Positions 50,481 to 58,603 of a stretch of DNA of 64,000 bases are shown in pieces; within the stretch, counting starts at the first letter, position 1; each line of letters starts with the position of its first letter. The notes beneath the pieces are model-generated. The model was given only the letters and a program-made list of their open reading frames with translations, did no database searches and was not told the DNA's origin. Both the position numbers and the translations under genes were made by a program. Source of the DNA: Planococcus sp. MSAK28401 (GTDB lineage: Bacteria; Bacillota; Bacilli; Bacillales_A; Planococcaceae); assembly GCF_018283455.1 (NCBI RefSeq), contig NZ_JAAMTH010000001.1, positions 467,001-531,000 on the forward strand. Direction: 5' to 3'.

Positions 50481-51128
50481 AGATAGCCGCCTCCCGCTTG
50501 GGGCATGCCTCCCGCAATAAGCCAAGAAGAACACTTGTCTTATTGCTTCGGCTCGCCCGTGTACGCGGTTCGGCTTTAAGATTTCATTGGATATTGCGTG
50601 CGAAGACGTTTCACAGTTAGTTAATTTCATCCACTGGCGGGGATGCTTAGTTAGACTTGATAGTGAGGTGAAACGTTCGTTGAGTATTTTATCGTGAGAT
50701 AGCCGCCTCCCGCTTTGGGCATGCCTCCCGCAATAAGCCAAGAAGAACACTTGTCTTATTGCTTCGGCTCGCCCGTGTGCGCGGTTCGGCTTTAAGATTT
50801 CATTGGATATTGCGTGCGAAGACGTTTCACAGTTAGTTAATTTCATCCACTGGCGGGGATGCTTAGTTAGACTTGATAGTGAGGTGAAACGTTCGTTGAG
50901 TATTTTATCGTGAGATAGTCGCCTCCCGCTTTGGGCATGCCTCCCACCATAAGCCAAGAAGGGCACTTGTCTTATGGCTCCGGCTCGCCCGTGTGCGCGT
51001 GTCGGCTTTAAGATTTCATTGGATATTGAGTGCGAAGACGTGTCACTGTTAGTTGTTTTCATCGGCTGGTGGGGACGCTTAGCTGGACTTGATAATTGCA
51101 GAGAAGTTACATTCGCTGTTCCATTTGA
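50481..51128. repeat. Three tandem 216-bp repeats with conserved hairpin
   Basis: Unit starts at 50481, 50697 and 50913. Copies 1 and 2 differ at only about two positions; copy 3 is clearly diverged, and 50432-50480 resembles the last 49 bases of a unit. Each unit holds a hairpin: GCAATAAG-C-CAAG, 7-base loop, CTTG-T-CTTATTGC. In copy 3 an A-T pair has become C-G (CCATAAG/CTTATGG) while the loop also changed, so pairing is preserved. The period is a multiple of three and leaves an open frame of 244 codons on the minus strand, but there is no supporting start or family. No gene seen from 50357 to 51567. Confidence 0.85.
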
Positions 51129-51242
51129 GTTTACGAAGATGGTTAAAGCTTTTCGCGCTTACTTCAATATGTGATGAATTTCATTGCCTCTCTAAAACTA
51201 GAGATGAAGCGGAAAGGGGCGAATGGATGGCGAGGGGAAGCC

Positions 51243-51325
51243 GAGTCCATTCATTTGCGACGCATCTGCATGCAGATGTGGGAGCAACGGTTTTCCTGCG
51301 ATGCTCGAACACAGAGAAACTAGGT
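51243..51325. repeat. Copy of the dispersed intergenic repeat
   Basis: 51243-51287 is about 90 percent identical to the reverse complement of 23151-23196, including the hairpin CATCTGC/GCAGATG. Similarity continues more weakly to about 51325, where GAACACAGAGAAAC corresponds to GAGCACAGCGAAAG of the other copy. Confidence 0.7.
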
Positions 51326-51445
51326 GCCCTGGACTGAGCGCTAGCGAGGGAAGCGGCTGAAGCCGGCCCCCGGGCAGCCGAAAACGCGACGTCCTGTCGC
51401 ATCGGCTGCATGACCCGCATCCTGCGGGCCTAAAGCGTCCCCTTG
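51325..51445. other. GC-rich structured intergenic element
   Basis: GCAGCCGA (51374-51381) pairs with TCGGCTGC (51402-51409), enclosing GCGAC/GTCGC; CCCGCA-TCC-TGCGGG follows at 51414-51428. Base composition is richer in G+C than the flanks. No reading frame supported. Function unknown. Confidence 0.5.
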
Positions 51446-51525
51446 CAGCGTAATCTCCACCACCATAAATTTCCACTATCATTTTCTGATTTAAAAACCC
51501 TACCACATCTACAACTCACCAAACG

Positions 51526-51556
51526 AAAAAAACGCCCTTCCATATGGAAAGGCGTT
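51526..51556 (-). terminator. Cardiolipin synthase terminator
   Basis: In minus orientation AACGCCTTTCC pairs with GGAAGGGCGTT around ATAT (one wobble), followed by TTTTT. Confidence 0.88.
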
Positions 51557-51567
51557 CACTGGTTTGA

Positions 51568-53025
51568 TTATAGAATCGGTGCCAACAGGCGAGCGATGGA
51601 TTCCTTCGATTTGATCATGCGGGTTCTCGCCATGTACATCTCATAAGTCAGCTCTGACGACAATTCCGTATCTTGCCTGAACATATCCGCGAGCTCCATC
51701 GAAACCTTCTCATCGTAAATGAATGCATTCACTTCAAAATTCAACTTGAAGCTGCGGACATCGATATTCGCTGTGCCGACCGTCGACGCTTCATCATCAA
51801 TAACGATCATTTTCGTATGCAGGAAGCCGTTATCGTAGATGAACACCCGGGCTCCGGCCCGCAACATCTGGCCGGCGTACGAATACGTCGCCCAATAGAC
51901 AAACGGGTGGTCCGGTTTGTTCGGGATCATGATACGCACATCGATTCCGGACAGCGCCGCAATCCTGAGGGCGTCATAGAAACTCGCATCCGGAATGAAA
52001 TACGGCGTCTGGATGTAAATATATTCGCGCGCTAAGTGGATCAGCTTTAAATAGCCGTCCTTGATCTGTTCCCATTCCTCGTCCGGGCCGCTGGAGACAA
52101 TCTGCATCGAAGTCGAGCCCTCTTCGGGTTGTGGAGGGAAGTACGCTTCATCATATTCAATATCGTGCCGCGCAGAAGCCTGGTTCCAGTCGAGGATAAA
52201 GCGCGTCTGGAGCGGATAAAGGGCATTTCCTTCCAGCCGGAGATGCGTATCGCGCCAATAGCCGAAGCGGCGGTTGAGCCCGAGATATTCCTCCCCGACG
52301 TTAAAGCCGCCGATATAGCCGACCTTTCCGTCAATGACCACGATCTTCCGGTGGTTCCGGTAGTTCAGCCGGGGGTTGATGATCGGCATAATGGAAGGGA
52401 AGAAGGTTTCCACTTCGCCACCGGCTGCTGAAAATTCCTTGAAATGGCGCTTGCTCAAACTGCGAGAGCCCATGTCATCATAAAGAAGGCGTACTTTTAC
52501 GCCTTCTTTCGCCTTGGCGAGCAAAGCGTCCATAATGCGATTGCCGAGCTGGTCCAGCCGGAAGATATAATATTGGATGTGGATATGATCCTGTGCTTGT
52601 TCGATATCGCGAATGAGGGCATCGAATTTTTCCCGGCCGTCGTTGAAGATTTTCACGTGATTGTTTTGGGTCAACAACGCGCCGTTATTGCGCAAATGCA
52701 GGTAAATCAAATTGCTGTAATCCTTTGTGCTGACATCCTGAAAAGGGAAAGTGCCGTCATGGATTTCATTCATTTGATGGGCGATTAGGCTTTCGATTCC
52801 GATCCGTTTACGGCCTTCTTCCCATTTAAAAAGCTTTTTTTGACGAAGCTTGCGGCCGAGCAACAGGTAGATGAAGAATCCGGCAATCGGAATGAAGAAG
52901 AGCACCAATAGCCATGCCCAAGTGGAGGAAGCATCCCGGCGTTCCAGAAACACCAGCGCCGCTGCAAGGAAAATGTTCAAGATGAAGATTGCAGCAGTCA
53001 ACACACTGATAATGGTGACGGTCAT
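51568..53025 (-). CDS. cls: Cardiolipin synthase
   Basis: Membrane phospholipase-D-type synthase of 485 residues that joins two phosphatidylglycerols to cardiolipin. Two N-terminal helices (about 1-60) precede two HKD sites: NHRKIVVIDGKVGYIGGFN (His225) and LHTKMIVIDDEASTVGTAN (His403). YIQTPYFIPD is the conserved link. The start chosen is the second ATG (53025), 7 bases after AAAGGAG; the first ATG has no spacing. Monocistronic. Confidence 0.94.
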   Translation of the reverse strand: MTVTIISVLTAAIFILNIFLAAALVFLERRDASSTWAWLLVLFFIPIAGFFIYLLLGRKLRQKKLFKWEEGRKRIGIESLIAHQMNEIHDGTFPFQDVSTKDYSNLIYLHLRNNGALLTQNNHVKIFNDGREKFDALIRDIEQAQDHIHIQYYIFRLDQLGNRIMDALLAKAKEGVKVRLLYDDMGSRSLSKRHFKEFSAAGGEVETFFPSIMPIINPRLNYRNHRKIVVIDGKVGYIGGFNVGEEYLGLNRRFGYWRDTHLRLEGNALYPLQTRFILDWNQASARHDIEYDEAYFPPQPEEGSTSMQIVSSGPDEEWEQIKDGYLKLIHLAREYIYIQTPYFIPDASFYDALRIAALSGIDVRIMIPNKPDHPFVYWATYSYAGQMLRAGARVFIYDNGFLHTKMIVIDDEASTVGTANIDVRSFKLNFEVNAFIYDEKVSMELADMFRQDTELSSELTYEMYMARTRMIKSKESIARLLAPIL

Positions 53026-53165
53026 GGCCATTCTCCTTTGTGGATAATTGTTTATTGCCTCTAGTATAGACTAGTTGTGTAATTGAAAGAAAGAGAGAGC
53101 TAAGTGGATGTTATTTCCTTATTATAACTTTTATTGTAATTAACTGCCTCTCAACTTTATTGACT

Positions 53166-53203
53166 ACAAAAAAACTGCACTCTGCGGATGAGAGTGCAGT
53201 TTT
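53166..53203 (-). terminator. Terminator of the terpenoid-synthase-like gene
   Basis: AACTGCACTCT pairs perfectly with AGAGTGCAGTT, followed in minus orientation by seven T. Confidence 0.9.
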
Positions 53204-53205
53204 AT

Positions 53206-54036
53206 TTAACTAAGACGTTCTTCTTCTTTCAATTGTTCAACAATGCCTTCGACTTCTTGGCGGCTCATCTTTTCCTTGCCGGACTTGAGCGCTTTTAAGG
53301 TGCTGTGGGCAAGTGCGAGCGGCACTTTGCAGAACATGAGGATGCGTTTATTTTTGATGGATTTTACATATTGGTCAGCTTGCGATAGATTTTCGCGTGC
53401 GTAGCTGAACATATCGTCGCGCGTCCAGCCGTCCGGGACGAACGTGACGCCGCGCTCGTAATCTTCATCGTAATTGCGCAGCATATTGACAGCCTGCAAA
53501 CCGCGGCCGAATCCGATGGCGAGTTCTGTATCGGTTTCGGTGCCGTCATGCCACCTCCAAAGATCAGAAAGCATGACACCGACGAGCCCTGCGACATAAT
53601 AAGTGTAATCATCCAAGTCTTCGCGCGTATGGATGACCCAGTCTTTTTCGACCCATTTGGCCATGCCGCCAGCCATGATGGCTGTCGATTCGAGAACTTT
53701 TCCGCGAATTTCGGGCGGGCATACTTCGATCCAATCCGGAAGCCGCATTGTTACGGATGGCAAATAATCCGCGTAAGGGGCGACAAGCGCCGCATATTCC
53801 GTTTCGTCCATATCCGTTTCGAGCATATGTTGGATGGAGCGCAGAAGAGACGCTTTCACTTCAGCAGGAAGCTCGGGATGATCTTCAATTTCATCGATTG
53901 CGCGCATGCACAAATAGGCGGAGCCGACGGTTTTTTTCAGGACAGGATCCAAAAAGCTGATCGGAATGAAAAAGGTCCGGCTCGTTTGTTTCAGCATCGC
54001 GAGTGATTCTTTTTGCAGATTGGCGACTTTGCTCAT
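53206..54036 (-). CDS. Phytoene/squalene synthase family protein, atypical second Asp motif
   Basis: All-helical isoprenoid synthase-fold protein of 276 residues. The first Asp-rich site RAIDEIEDH is intact (Asp48, Asp52). The second, normally QxxNxxRDxxxD, reads QAVNMLRNYDEDYERG: the first Asp is Asn188 while Asp192 remains. Such loss could abolish head-to-head condensation, as reported for the FPP-phosphatase-like YisP type, or mark a new subgroup. AGGAGGA precedes the ATG. It lies 167 bases downstream of the SPS/SPP pair, separated by a terminator, so probably has its own promoter. Confidence 0.82.
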   Translation of the reverse strand: MSKVANLQKESLAMLKQTSRTFFIPISFLDPVLKKTVGSAYLCMRAIDEIEDHPELPAEVKASLLRSIQHMLETDMDETEYAALVAPYADYLPSVTMRLPDWIEVCPPEIRGKVLESTAIMAGGMAKWVEKDWVIHTREDLDDYTYYVAGLVGVMLSDLWRWHDGTETDTELAIGFGRGLQAVNMLRNYDEDYERGVTFVPDGWTRDDMFSYARENLSQADQYVKSIKNKRILMFCKVPLALAHSTLKALKSGKEKMSRQEVEGIVEQLKEEERLS

Positions 54037-54169
54037 CTTCAGTCCTCCTTTATATAGATTTTCAGCATGTTTATGTATGGGCGCGGCCCACTTGATTCGT
54101 AAAATGTCTTCCTTCTAAATATAAACGAAATGGCTGAAAAAACAAATGATTACCCATAGCAGCACAAGA

Positions 54170-54204
54170 AAACCCTTTGGAAGAAACGCGTTCTCCAAAG
54201 GGTT
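54170..54204 (-). terminator. Terminator of the SPS/SPP-like operon
   Basis: AACCCTTTGGA pairs with TCCAAAGGGTT, followed in minus orientation by TTTTC. Confidence 0.82.
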
Positions 54205-54923
54205 CAGTCTACATGAAAATGGTTCCACGCCTCGTGAATTCCGCCGGCGCAATGCCGATTTGCACGGAAAATGAGTGGGTGGTCTTCGTGGGTTTTGAGT
54301 TCCGGCTGTGCGTTTCCGACGATGACGGAAGGAAAACCGAGCGTCAGCATTTCCAAGTCGTTTCCGGAATCACCCGCGACCAGCAGTTTAGCATCGGAAA
54401 TTCCGTGGCGTTCCAACAGGTAGCGGAGTGCCTGGCCTTTCCCGCTATTCGATGGCAGGATGTCCAAGTCTTTGCCGCCGCTGAAGATCAGCTTATGGGG
54501 CACTTTTTTGGCTTCCAAGAGGTTGCGGAATTGTTCGACCGCTTGTACCTCCGTGACATGGTAGGAGCGCCGGCTTGTCACAGGCAAATCTTGCGGGGTC
54601 AAGCCGTCGATTGTCTTCGCTAGCGCTTCGACTTGCTCGGGCGCCCAATCGTCCATCAAATGGGCTTCCCAATTTTCATCTTTAGAAAAATTGGTTCCCG
54701 TATAGATTTCGGTCCCGACATCGGTGACAAGAGCTTGTGGAATCGGGAGCCCTTCATCTGCAATCAACTGTTGTGCAGAAGCAAGATGGCGGCCGGTAAT
54801 ATAGATCAAGCCGACTTCGTAAGGCTGCTGTTCATAGAAATCCAGCAACTCCTCGAGCCCGGCTCTATCACCGACTAAGGTTCCGTCCAGGTCGGTCGCT
54901 AGCAAGTGTGTTGCTCCGTTCAC
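54204..54923 (-). CDS. HAD-IIB hydrolase, sucrose-phosphate phosphatase-like
   Basis: Predicted sugar-phosphate phosphatase of 239 residues. Motif I LLATDLDGTL (nucleophile Asp10, acid Asp12), motif II YITGRHLASA, the type IIB cap, and motif IV VAGDSGNDLEML match the S6PP family, which removes phosphate from sucrose-6-phosphate and related disaccharides. The GTG start at 54923 has GAGGTGAT ahead and overlaps the end of the glycosyltransferase gene by 56 bases, so the two are translationally coupled. The pairing with a GT4 gene of SPS type supports the substrate class. Confidence 0.86.
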   Translation of the reverse strand: MNGATHLLATDLDGTLVGDRAGLEELLDFYEQQPYEVGLIYITGRHLASAQQLIADEGLPIPQALVTDVGTEIYTGTNFSKDENWEAHLMDDWAPEQVEALAKTIDGLTPQDLPVTSRRSYHVTEVQAVEQFRNLLEAKKVPHKLIFSGGKDLDILPSNSGKGQALRYLLERHGISDAKLLVAGDSGNDLEMLTLGFPSVIVGNAQPELKTHEDHPLIFRANRHCAGGIHEAWNHFHVD

Positions 54924-56130
54924 GGATAATCACCTCATACAATGTATTTATTTTTTTTGAAATGCTATCCCAATTGAAATCTTTACGGGCAATGCGCACC
55001 GCTTGGCGGCTAAGGCGCTCAACCAGCAGCGAATTGACAGAAAGTACTTCCATTGCAATCGCCAGATCGATTTCATTTTGAGCTTCGACAAGCAAACCGC
55101 TGACGCCATCTTCAACGACATTTTTCAAGCCGCCGACTTTCGAGGCGATGACCGGGCTGCCGCAAGCTTGTGCTTCAGCTGCAACCATGCCGAACGATTC
55201 GTAGAAACTCGGGACGATGGTGGCGGTAGCTGAATTGAACAGCAATGCCAATTGTTCTTGGTTTTTCGGTCCGACAAAGCGGACATGCTGTTCAATACCC
55301 CGTACCGCTTTACGCAGCTCCAGGTCTTTCGGCAAGCCTGTGTCAGGGTCGATAGCATCAGGTTCACCGCCGGCAATCACCAATTCAGGTGTGTAGCGGC
55401 TGCCACTTTTTTCTGCAAGAAGCTTGAAAGCTTTCAATAAAGTGAAAATGCCTTTCGTTGCTTCCAGACGGCCTGCAAAAACGAAGAGGGGGTCCTCGTA
55501 GCCGAATTTTTTCCGGATATGGTGTCGGCTGCCGCGGACGCGAAACGCCTCGTCGACTCCGATGGGGATTACTGAGATGGGAGAAGCGGCGGAAACGTTC
55601 TCTTTAATTACTTGTTTTTCTGTATTTGTCGTCGCCAAAATATGGTCGCTATGGGCAAGTACGGTTTCTTCCGCTTTTTCACGCCGTGCGTCATGCGTGC
55701 CGGTCGCTTCTTCCTTGGCCCATCCGAGCGAGTGGGATGTATGGATATAAGGCAGCCCGAATTCTTCTTTGAGCTTCTTGCCAATCAATCCTGAAAGCCA
55801 ATAATGGGTATGGACGATATCGTAATTCGATAGCGGCAATAGCCGTTTCATTTCTTCATAAAATGCCGGGAGCATGGAGTACATTTCATTTTTTGAAACG
55901 AATCCTTTATAGCCGGCTTCTACACGGATCACGCGGCAGCGTTCACCGAAATGTTCAACTTGTGGGGCGTTTTCATCGCACCAATGGGTAACGACATCCA
56001 CCTGCCACCCTCTATTTTCAAGAGCGAGTGCCAGTTGCTTGACGTAATTGTTTTGGCCGCCTGCTTGTTTTCCGCCGAGCTTTGCCAAAGGATCGCCATG
56101 GTCTGATACAAAAAGCACTTGTTTGGTCAT
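54868..56130 (-). CDS. GT4 glycosyltransferase, sucrose-phosphate synthase-like
   Basis: Retaining glycosyltransferase of 420 residues, GT-B fold. SDHGDPLAKLG and GGQNNYVKQLALAL at the start are the SPS/GT4 glycine loop, HTHYWLSGLIG and HTSHSLGWAK follow, and VPSFYESFGMVAAEA is the E-x7-E motif. Together with the coupled SPP-like gene it probably makes a phosphorylated disaccharide such as sucrose-6-phosphate or a mannosyl/glucosyl analogue. A SigmaB-type promoter lies 60-85 bases upstream, suggesting an osmolyte role under general stress. The exact sugar cannot be decided. Confidence 0.85.
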   Translation of the reverse strand: MTKQVLFVSDHGDPLAKLGGKQAGGQNNYVKQLALALENRGWQVDVVTHWCDENAPQVEHFGERCRVIRVEAGYKGFVSKNEMYSMLPAFYEEMKRLLPLSNYDIVHTHYWLSGLIGKKLKEEFGLPYIHTSHSLGWAKEEATGTHDARREKAEETVLAHSDHILATTNTEKQVIKENVSAASPISVIPIGVDEAFRVRGSRHHIRKKFGYEDPLFVFAGRLEATKGIFTLLKAFKLLAEKSGSRYTPELVIAGGEPDAIDPDTGLPKDLELRKAVRGIEQHVRFVGPKNQEQLALLFNSATATIVPSFYESFGMVAAEAQACGSPVIASKVGGLKNVVEDGVSGLLVEAQNEIDLAIAMEVLSVNSLLVERLSRQAVRIARKDFNWDSISKKINTLYEVIIRERSNTLASDRPGRNLSR

Positions 56131-56191
56131 TGTCGTTCATCTCCGTTCGTTATTTCCTCCCGCCCGAAAAAGGTGGGAGTGCATATTATAT

Positions 56192-56217
56192 ATACCCATA
56201 TTTAGGAAATGCTAAAC
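56192..56217 (-). promoter_or_regulatory. SigmaB promoter of the SPS/SPP-like operon
   Basis: On the minus strand GTTTAG (56217-56212), 14 bases, GGGTAT (56197-56192): one mismatch from the SigmaB consensus GTTTAA-N12-14-GGGTAT. Confidence 0.75.
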
Positions 56218-56251
56218 AGGATTTCTGAAAAGTTCCAAAACTTTTATCTGC

Positions 56252-56287
56252 AATAAAAAAAGAACGCCTATGTAAGCGCTCTTTTAA
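56252..56287 (-). terminator. MBL hydrolase terminator
   Basis: In minus orientation AAGAGCGC pairs with GCGTTCTT (one G-U), followed by TTTTTTT. Confidence 0.72.
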
Positions 56288-56291
56288 TTTT

Positions 56292-57143
56292 TCATTTCGT
56301 ATGGACAAACTTTCCGTAAGATGGAACGGCGACGTCCGGGAAATGATCCGCGAGCTCGACGAGGCCTTTAGCCAAGACAGAACCTTTCATCGGCTTGCCG
56401 TGTCCAGTGGCAGCGAAAGAAGGTTTCAAGTCCACAAGTTTGGACACCGATTCCCAGGCGGCGCGCCAATCGGTCGTTAAATACACCGGCGGGCCATGCA
56501 CTTCTTTTTTCTGGCGCATCACTTTATAAAGTGAATCCTGCTTGACCGTGACAAATGCATCTCCTGCGATCAGTACGCGGCCGACGTCTTTGAAGAAGGA
56601 AACATGGCCTTTTGTATGGCCGGGTGTATGGAGCCAGCGCCAGTTCGGCAAATCAGGGATGCTGCCGTCTGCCGGAAGCTCGACCAAATGCTCGGAAATG
56701 TCGATGGCTTTTACCGGGAAAGTCTTGGACATTTTCGCGACCATTCCGCCTTCTACAGTGGAATCGGGCTCGGGATAATCTTCTTTTCCGGTCAAGTACG
56801 GGAATTCCTCAGGGTGTGCGTAGACAGGGACCGGATGCTTTTCAAGAATATCGATGAGTGCGCCGACATGGTCGAAATGGCCGTGCGTCAGTAAGATTGA
56901 CTGCAATTGCTGGTCCGGGCCGAAACGATTTTCAGCTTCCTTCAATATCTTTTCGGCGGAATGCGGCATGCCAGCATCCACCAATACCCAGCGTGGGCTG
57001 ATGGACGGATTTCCGATCAAGAAGACATTGGAGATTTTCGTCGTATAGCAATACGTATCCGGAGCGATTTCGATGCCCGAGCCGCTGCGGATCGATGTCA
57101 TCGGCATGAGTGCCTCAGTTTCAGTGCTGCGTTCCATAAACAT
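56292..57143 (-). CDS. MBL-fold metallohydrolase
   Basis: Cytoplasmic metallo-beta-lactamase-fold hydrolase of 283 residues. LLTHGHFDHVGA is the HxHxDH metal motif, WLHTPGHTKGHVSFF and LIAGDAFVTV give the further ligands, and TGHGKPM the last His. Possible glyoxalase-II, lactonase or thioesterase; not resolvable from sequence. The start at 57143 has AAGGAGG; the frame to 57182 extends into leader. Lone gene, divergent from the DAO-type gene. Confidence 0.9.
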   Translation of the reverse strand: MFMERSTETEALMPMTSIRSGSGIEIAPDTYCYTTKISNVFLIGNPSISPRWVLVDAGMPHSAEKILKEAENRFGPDQQLQSILLTHGHFDHVGALIDILEKHPVPVYAHPEEFPYLTGKEDYPEPDSTVEGGMVAKMSKTFPVKAIDISEHLVELPADGSIPDLPNWRWLHTPGHTKGHVSFFKDVGRVLIAGDAFVTVKQDSLYKVMRQKKEVHGPPVYLTTDWRAAWESVSKLVDLKPSFAATGHGKPMKGSVLAKGLVELADHFPDVAVPSYGKFVHTK

Positions 57144-57295
57144 TGATTCCTCCTTAAGATTCGTCCATTGGATTTTCTTCATATGATTGCTTTACCCGAA
57201 ATGAAGATTTCCAATCCAGCCCAGCGCAATTTGAGTCTCCTGCCGCGATTCGTTAGAATGGAAAGAAGATTGTCAAGGAAGCAAGGTGCAGAAAA

Positions 57296-58417
57296 ATGAA
57301 ATCAATCATCATCATCGGCTCCGGCATCGTCGGGGCAAGCGCAGCATATTATGCGGTAAAAGCAGGGAACAGCGTCACATTGATCGACCGGGCGGACCGC
57401 GGCCAGGCGACAGGTGCGGCAGCAGGCATCGTCTGCCCGTGGATCTCGCAAAGGCGCAACCAGGCCTGGTACCGTCTCGCCTCAAACGGCGCCGCCTATT
57501 ACCCGGTTCTCATTAAAGAACTCGAAGCACTTGGGGAAAAAGAGACCGGCTACAAGCAAGTGGGCATCGTCAGCATCCACGAAGAATCGAAACTCGACAA
57601 AATGGAACAGAAAGCGCGCGAACGCCAAGCGGGATCTCCAGAAATGGGCGAACTCGAACGATTGACCCCGGAAGAGACAAAAGCCAAGTTCCCGTATGCC
57701 GGCGACCGTTACGGCTCTTTGTATGTCAGTGGGGCGGCGCGTGTCGACGGCAGCGCCATCCGTGATGCGCTTATCCGTTCTGCCAAGCGACTGGGCGCAA
57801 AATTCATCCAAGGTGACGCCAAGCTGCTGATAGAAGTGGGGCAGGCAACAGGCGTGTCAGTAAACGGCGAAAGTTTGAGGGCAGAGCGGATTATCTCAGC
57901 GGGCGGCGCGTGGGCTGCGGAACTGTTCAAACCGCTCGGGCTTCAATTGAAAGTCGTTCCTCAAAAGGCGCAAATTTTGCATCTGCAGTCTAGTGAGTCC
58001 GGGACAGGCGACTGGCCGGTTGCAATGGTGCCTTTCGGCCAATACATCGTGCCGTTTGAAGATGGGCGCATCGTCGCGGGTGCCACCCACGAGAACAATG
58101 CCGGCTTTGACGCTAAACTGACCGCCGGCGGCATTTTTCATATCCTGGAGAAAACTTTGGACGTCGCGCCAGGGCTTGCCGCAGCTGAATTCACGGGCGC
58201 AGCCACCGGGTTCCGCCCGGCGACACTCAGCGCCTTGCCGTTCATCGGCCAAGTACCGGGGCAAGCGCAGCTTTTCGCCGCCAACGCACTCGGTGCATCA
58301 GGGCTTACGGCGGGACCGTATCTCGGCATGCAACTCGCGAAACTCGCCACTGGCGAAACCTTGGATCTCGACGTCAGCTTATATGATATTGAAGAAGCTT
58401 TCGAAGAAATTAAATAA
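57296..58417 (+). CDS. DAO family FAD-dependent oxidoreductase
   Basis: Flavoprotein of 373 residues resembling D-amino-acid dehydrogenase (DadA) and glycine oxidase (ThiO). IIIIGSGIVGASAAYYAVKAG is the FAD-binding Rossmann motif, GAAAGIVCPWISQRRNQAW is distinctive for this subgroup, and ATGFRPATLSALPFIG with NALGASGLTAGPYLG closes the fold. A ribosome site AGGAAGCAAGG lies ahead. Likely oxidises an amino acid or amine; the substrate is unknown. Ends in a 32-base perfect hairpin. Confidence 0.88.
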   Translation: MKSIIIIGSGIVGASAAYYAVKAGNSVTLIDRADRGQATGAAAGIVCPWISQRRNQAWYRLASNGAAYYPVLIKELEALGEKETGYKQVGIVSIHEESKLDKMEQKARERQAGSPEMGELERLTPEETKAKFPYAGDRYGSLYVSGAARVDGSAIRDALIRSAKRLGAKFIQGDAKLLIEVGQATGVSVNGESLRAERIISAGGAWAAELFKPLGLQLKVVPQKAQILHLQSSESGTGDWPVAMVPFGQYIVPFEDGRIVAGATHENNAGFDAKLTAGGIFHILEKTLDVAPGLAAAEFTGAATGFRPATLSALPFIGQVPGQAQLFAANALGASGLTAGPYLGMQLAKLATGETLDLDVSLYDIEEAFEEIK

Positions 58418-58418
58418 G

Positions 58419-58450
58419 AAAAGGCAGGAGACCCGGGTCTCCTGCCTTTT
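58419..58450. terminator. Terminator, 32-base perfect palindrome
   Basis: AAAAGGCAGGAGACCC is followed directly by its exact complement, with T run on the plus strand. Confidence 0.9.
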
Positions 58451-58603
58451 CTGCATTCAAGAATCAAAGCCCTGTCCCAATAGTTGAAGAAGCGTTTGCT
58501 GGTGATTGCTTTTGCTTAATAATGCAGAGCATTGCATCGCAAAAATAAGCTCTCACGTAGTTCGATCTTATCTTTCCTGCCGTTTTTGTGTGGACCTTGA
58601 CTA

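Noticed and set aside
50328-51062. Open frame of 244 codons on the minus strand inside the repeat array
   Set aside because: It exists because the 216-bp period is a multiple of three. It has no ribosome site, overlaps the end of the vanY-type gene, and the translated repeats match no known protein.
50481-51128. CRISPR-like array
   Set aside because: Units are 216 bp, adjacent copies are nearly identical over their whole length with no variable spacers, and no cas gene is present.
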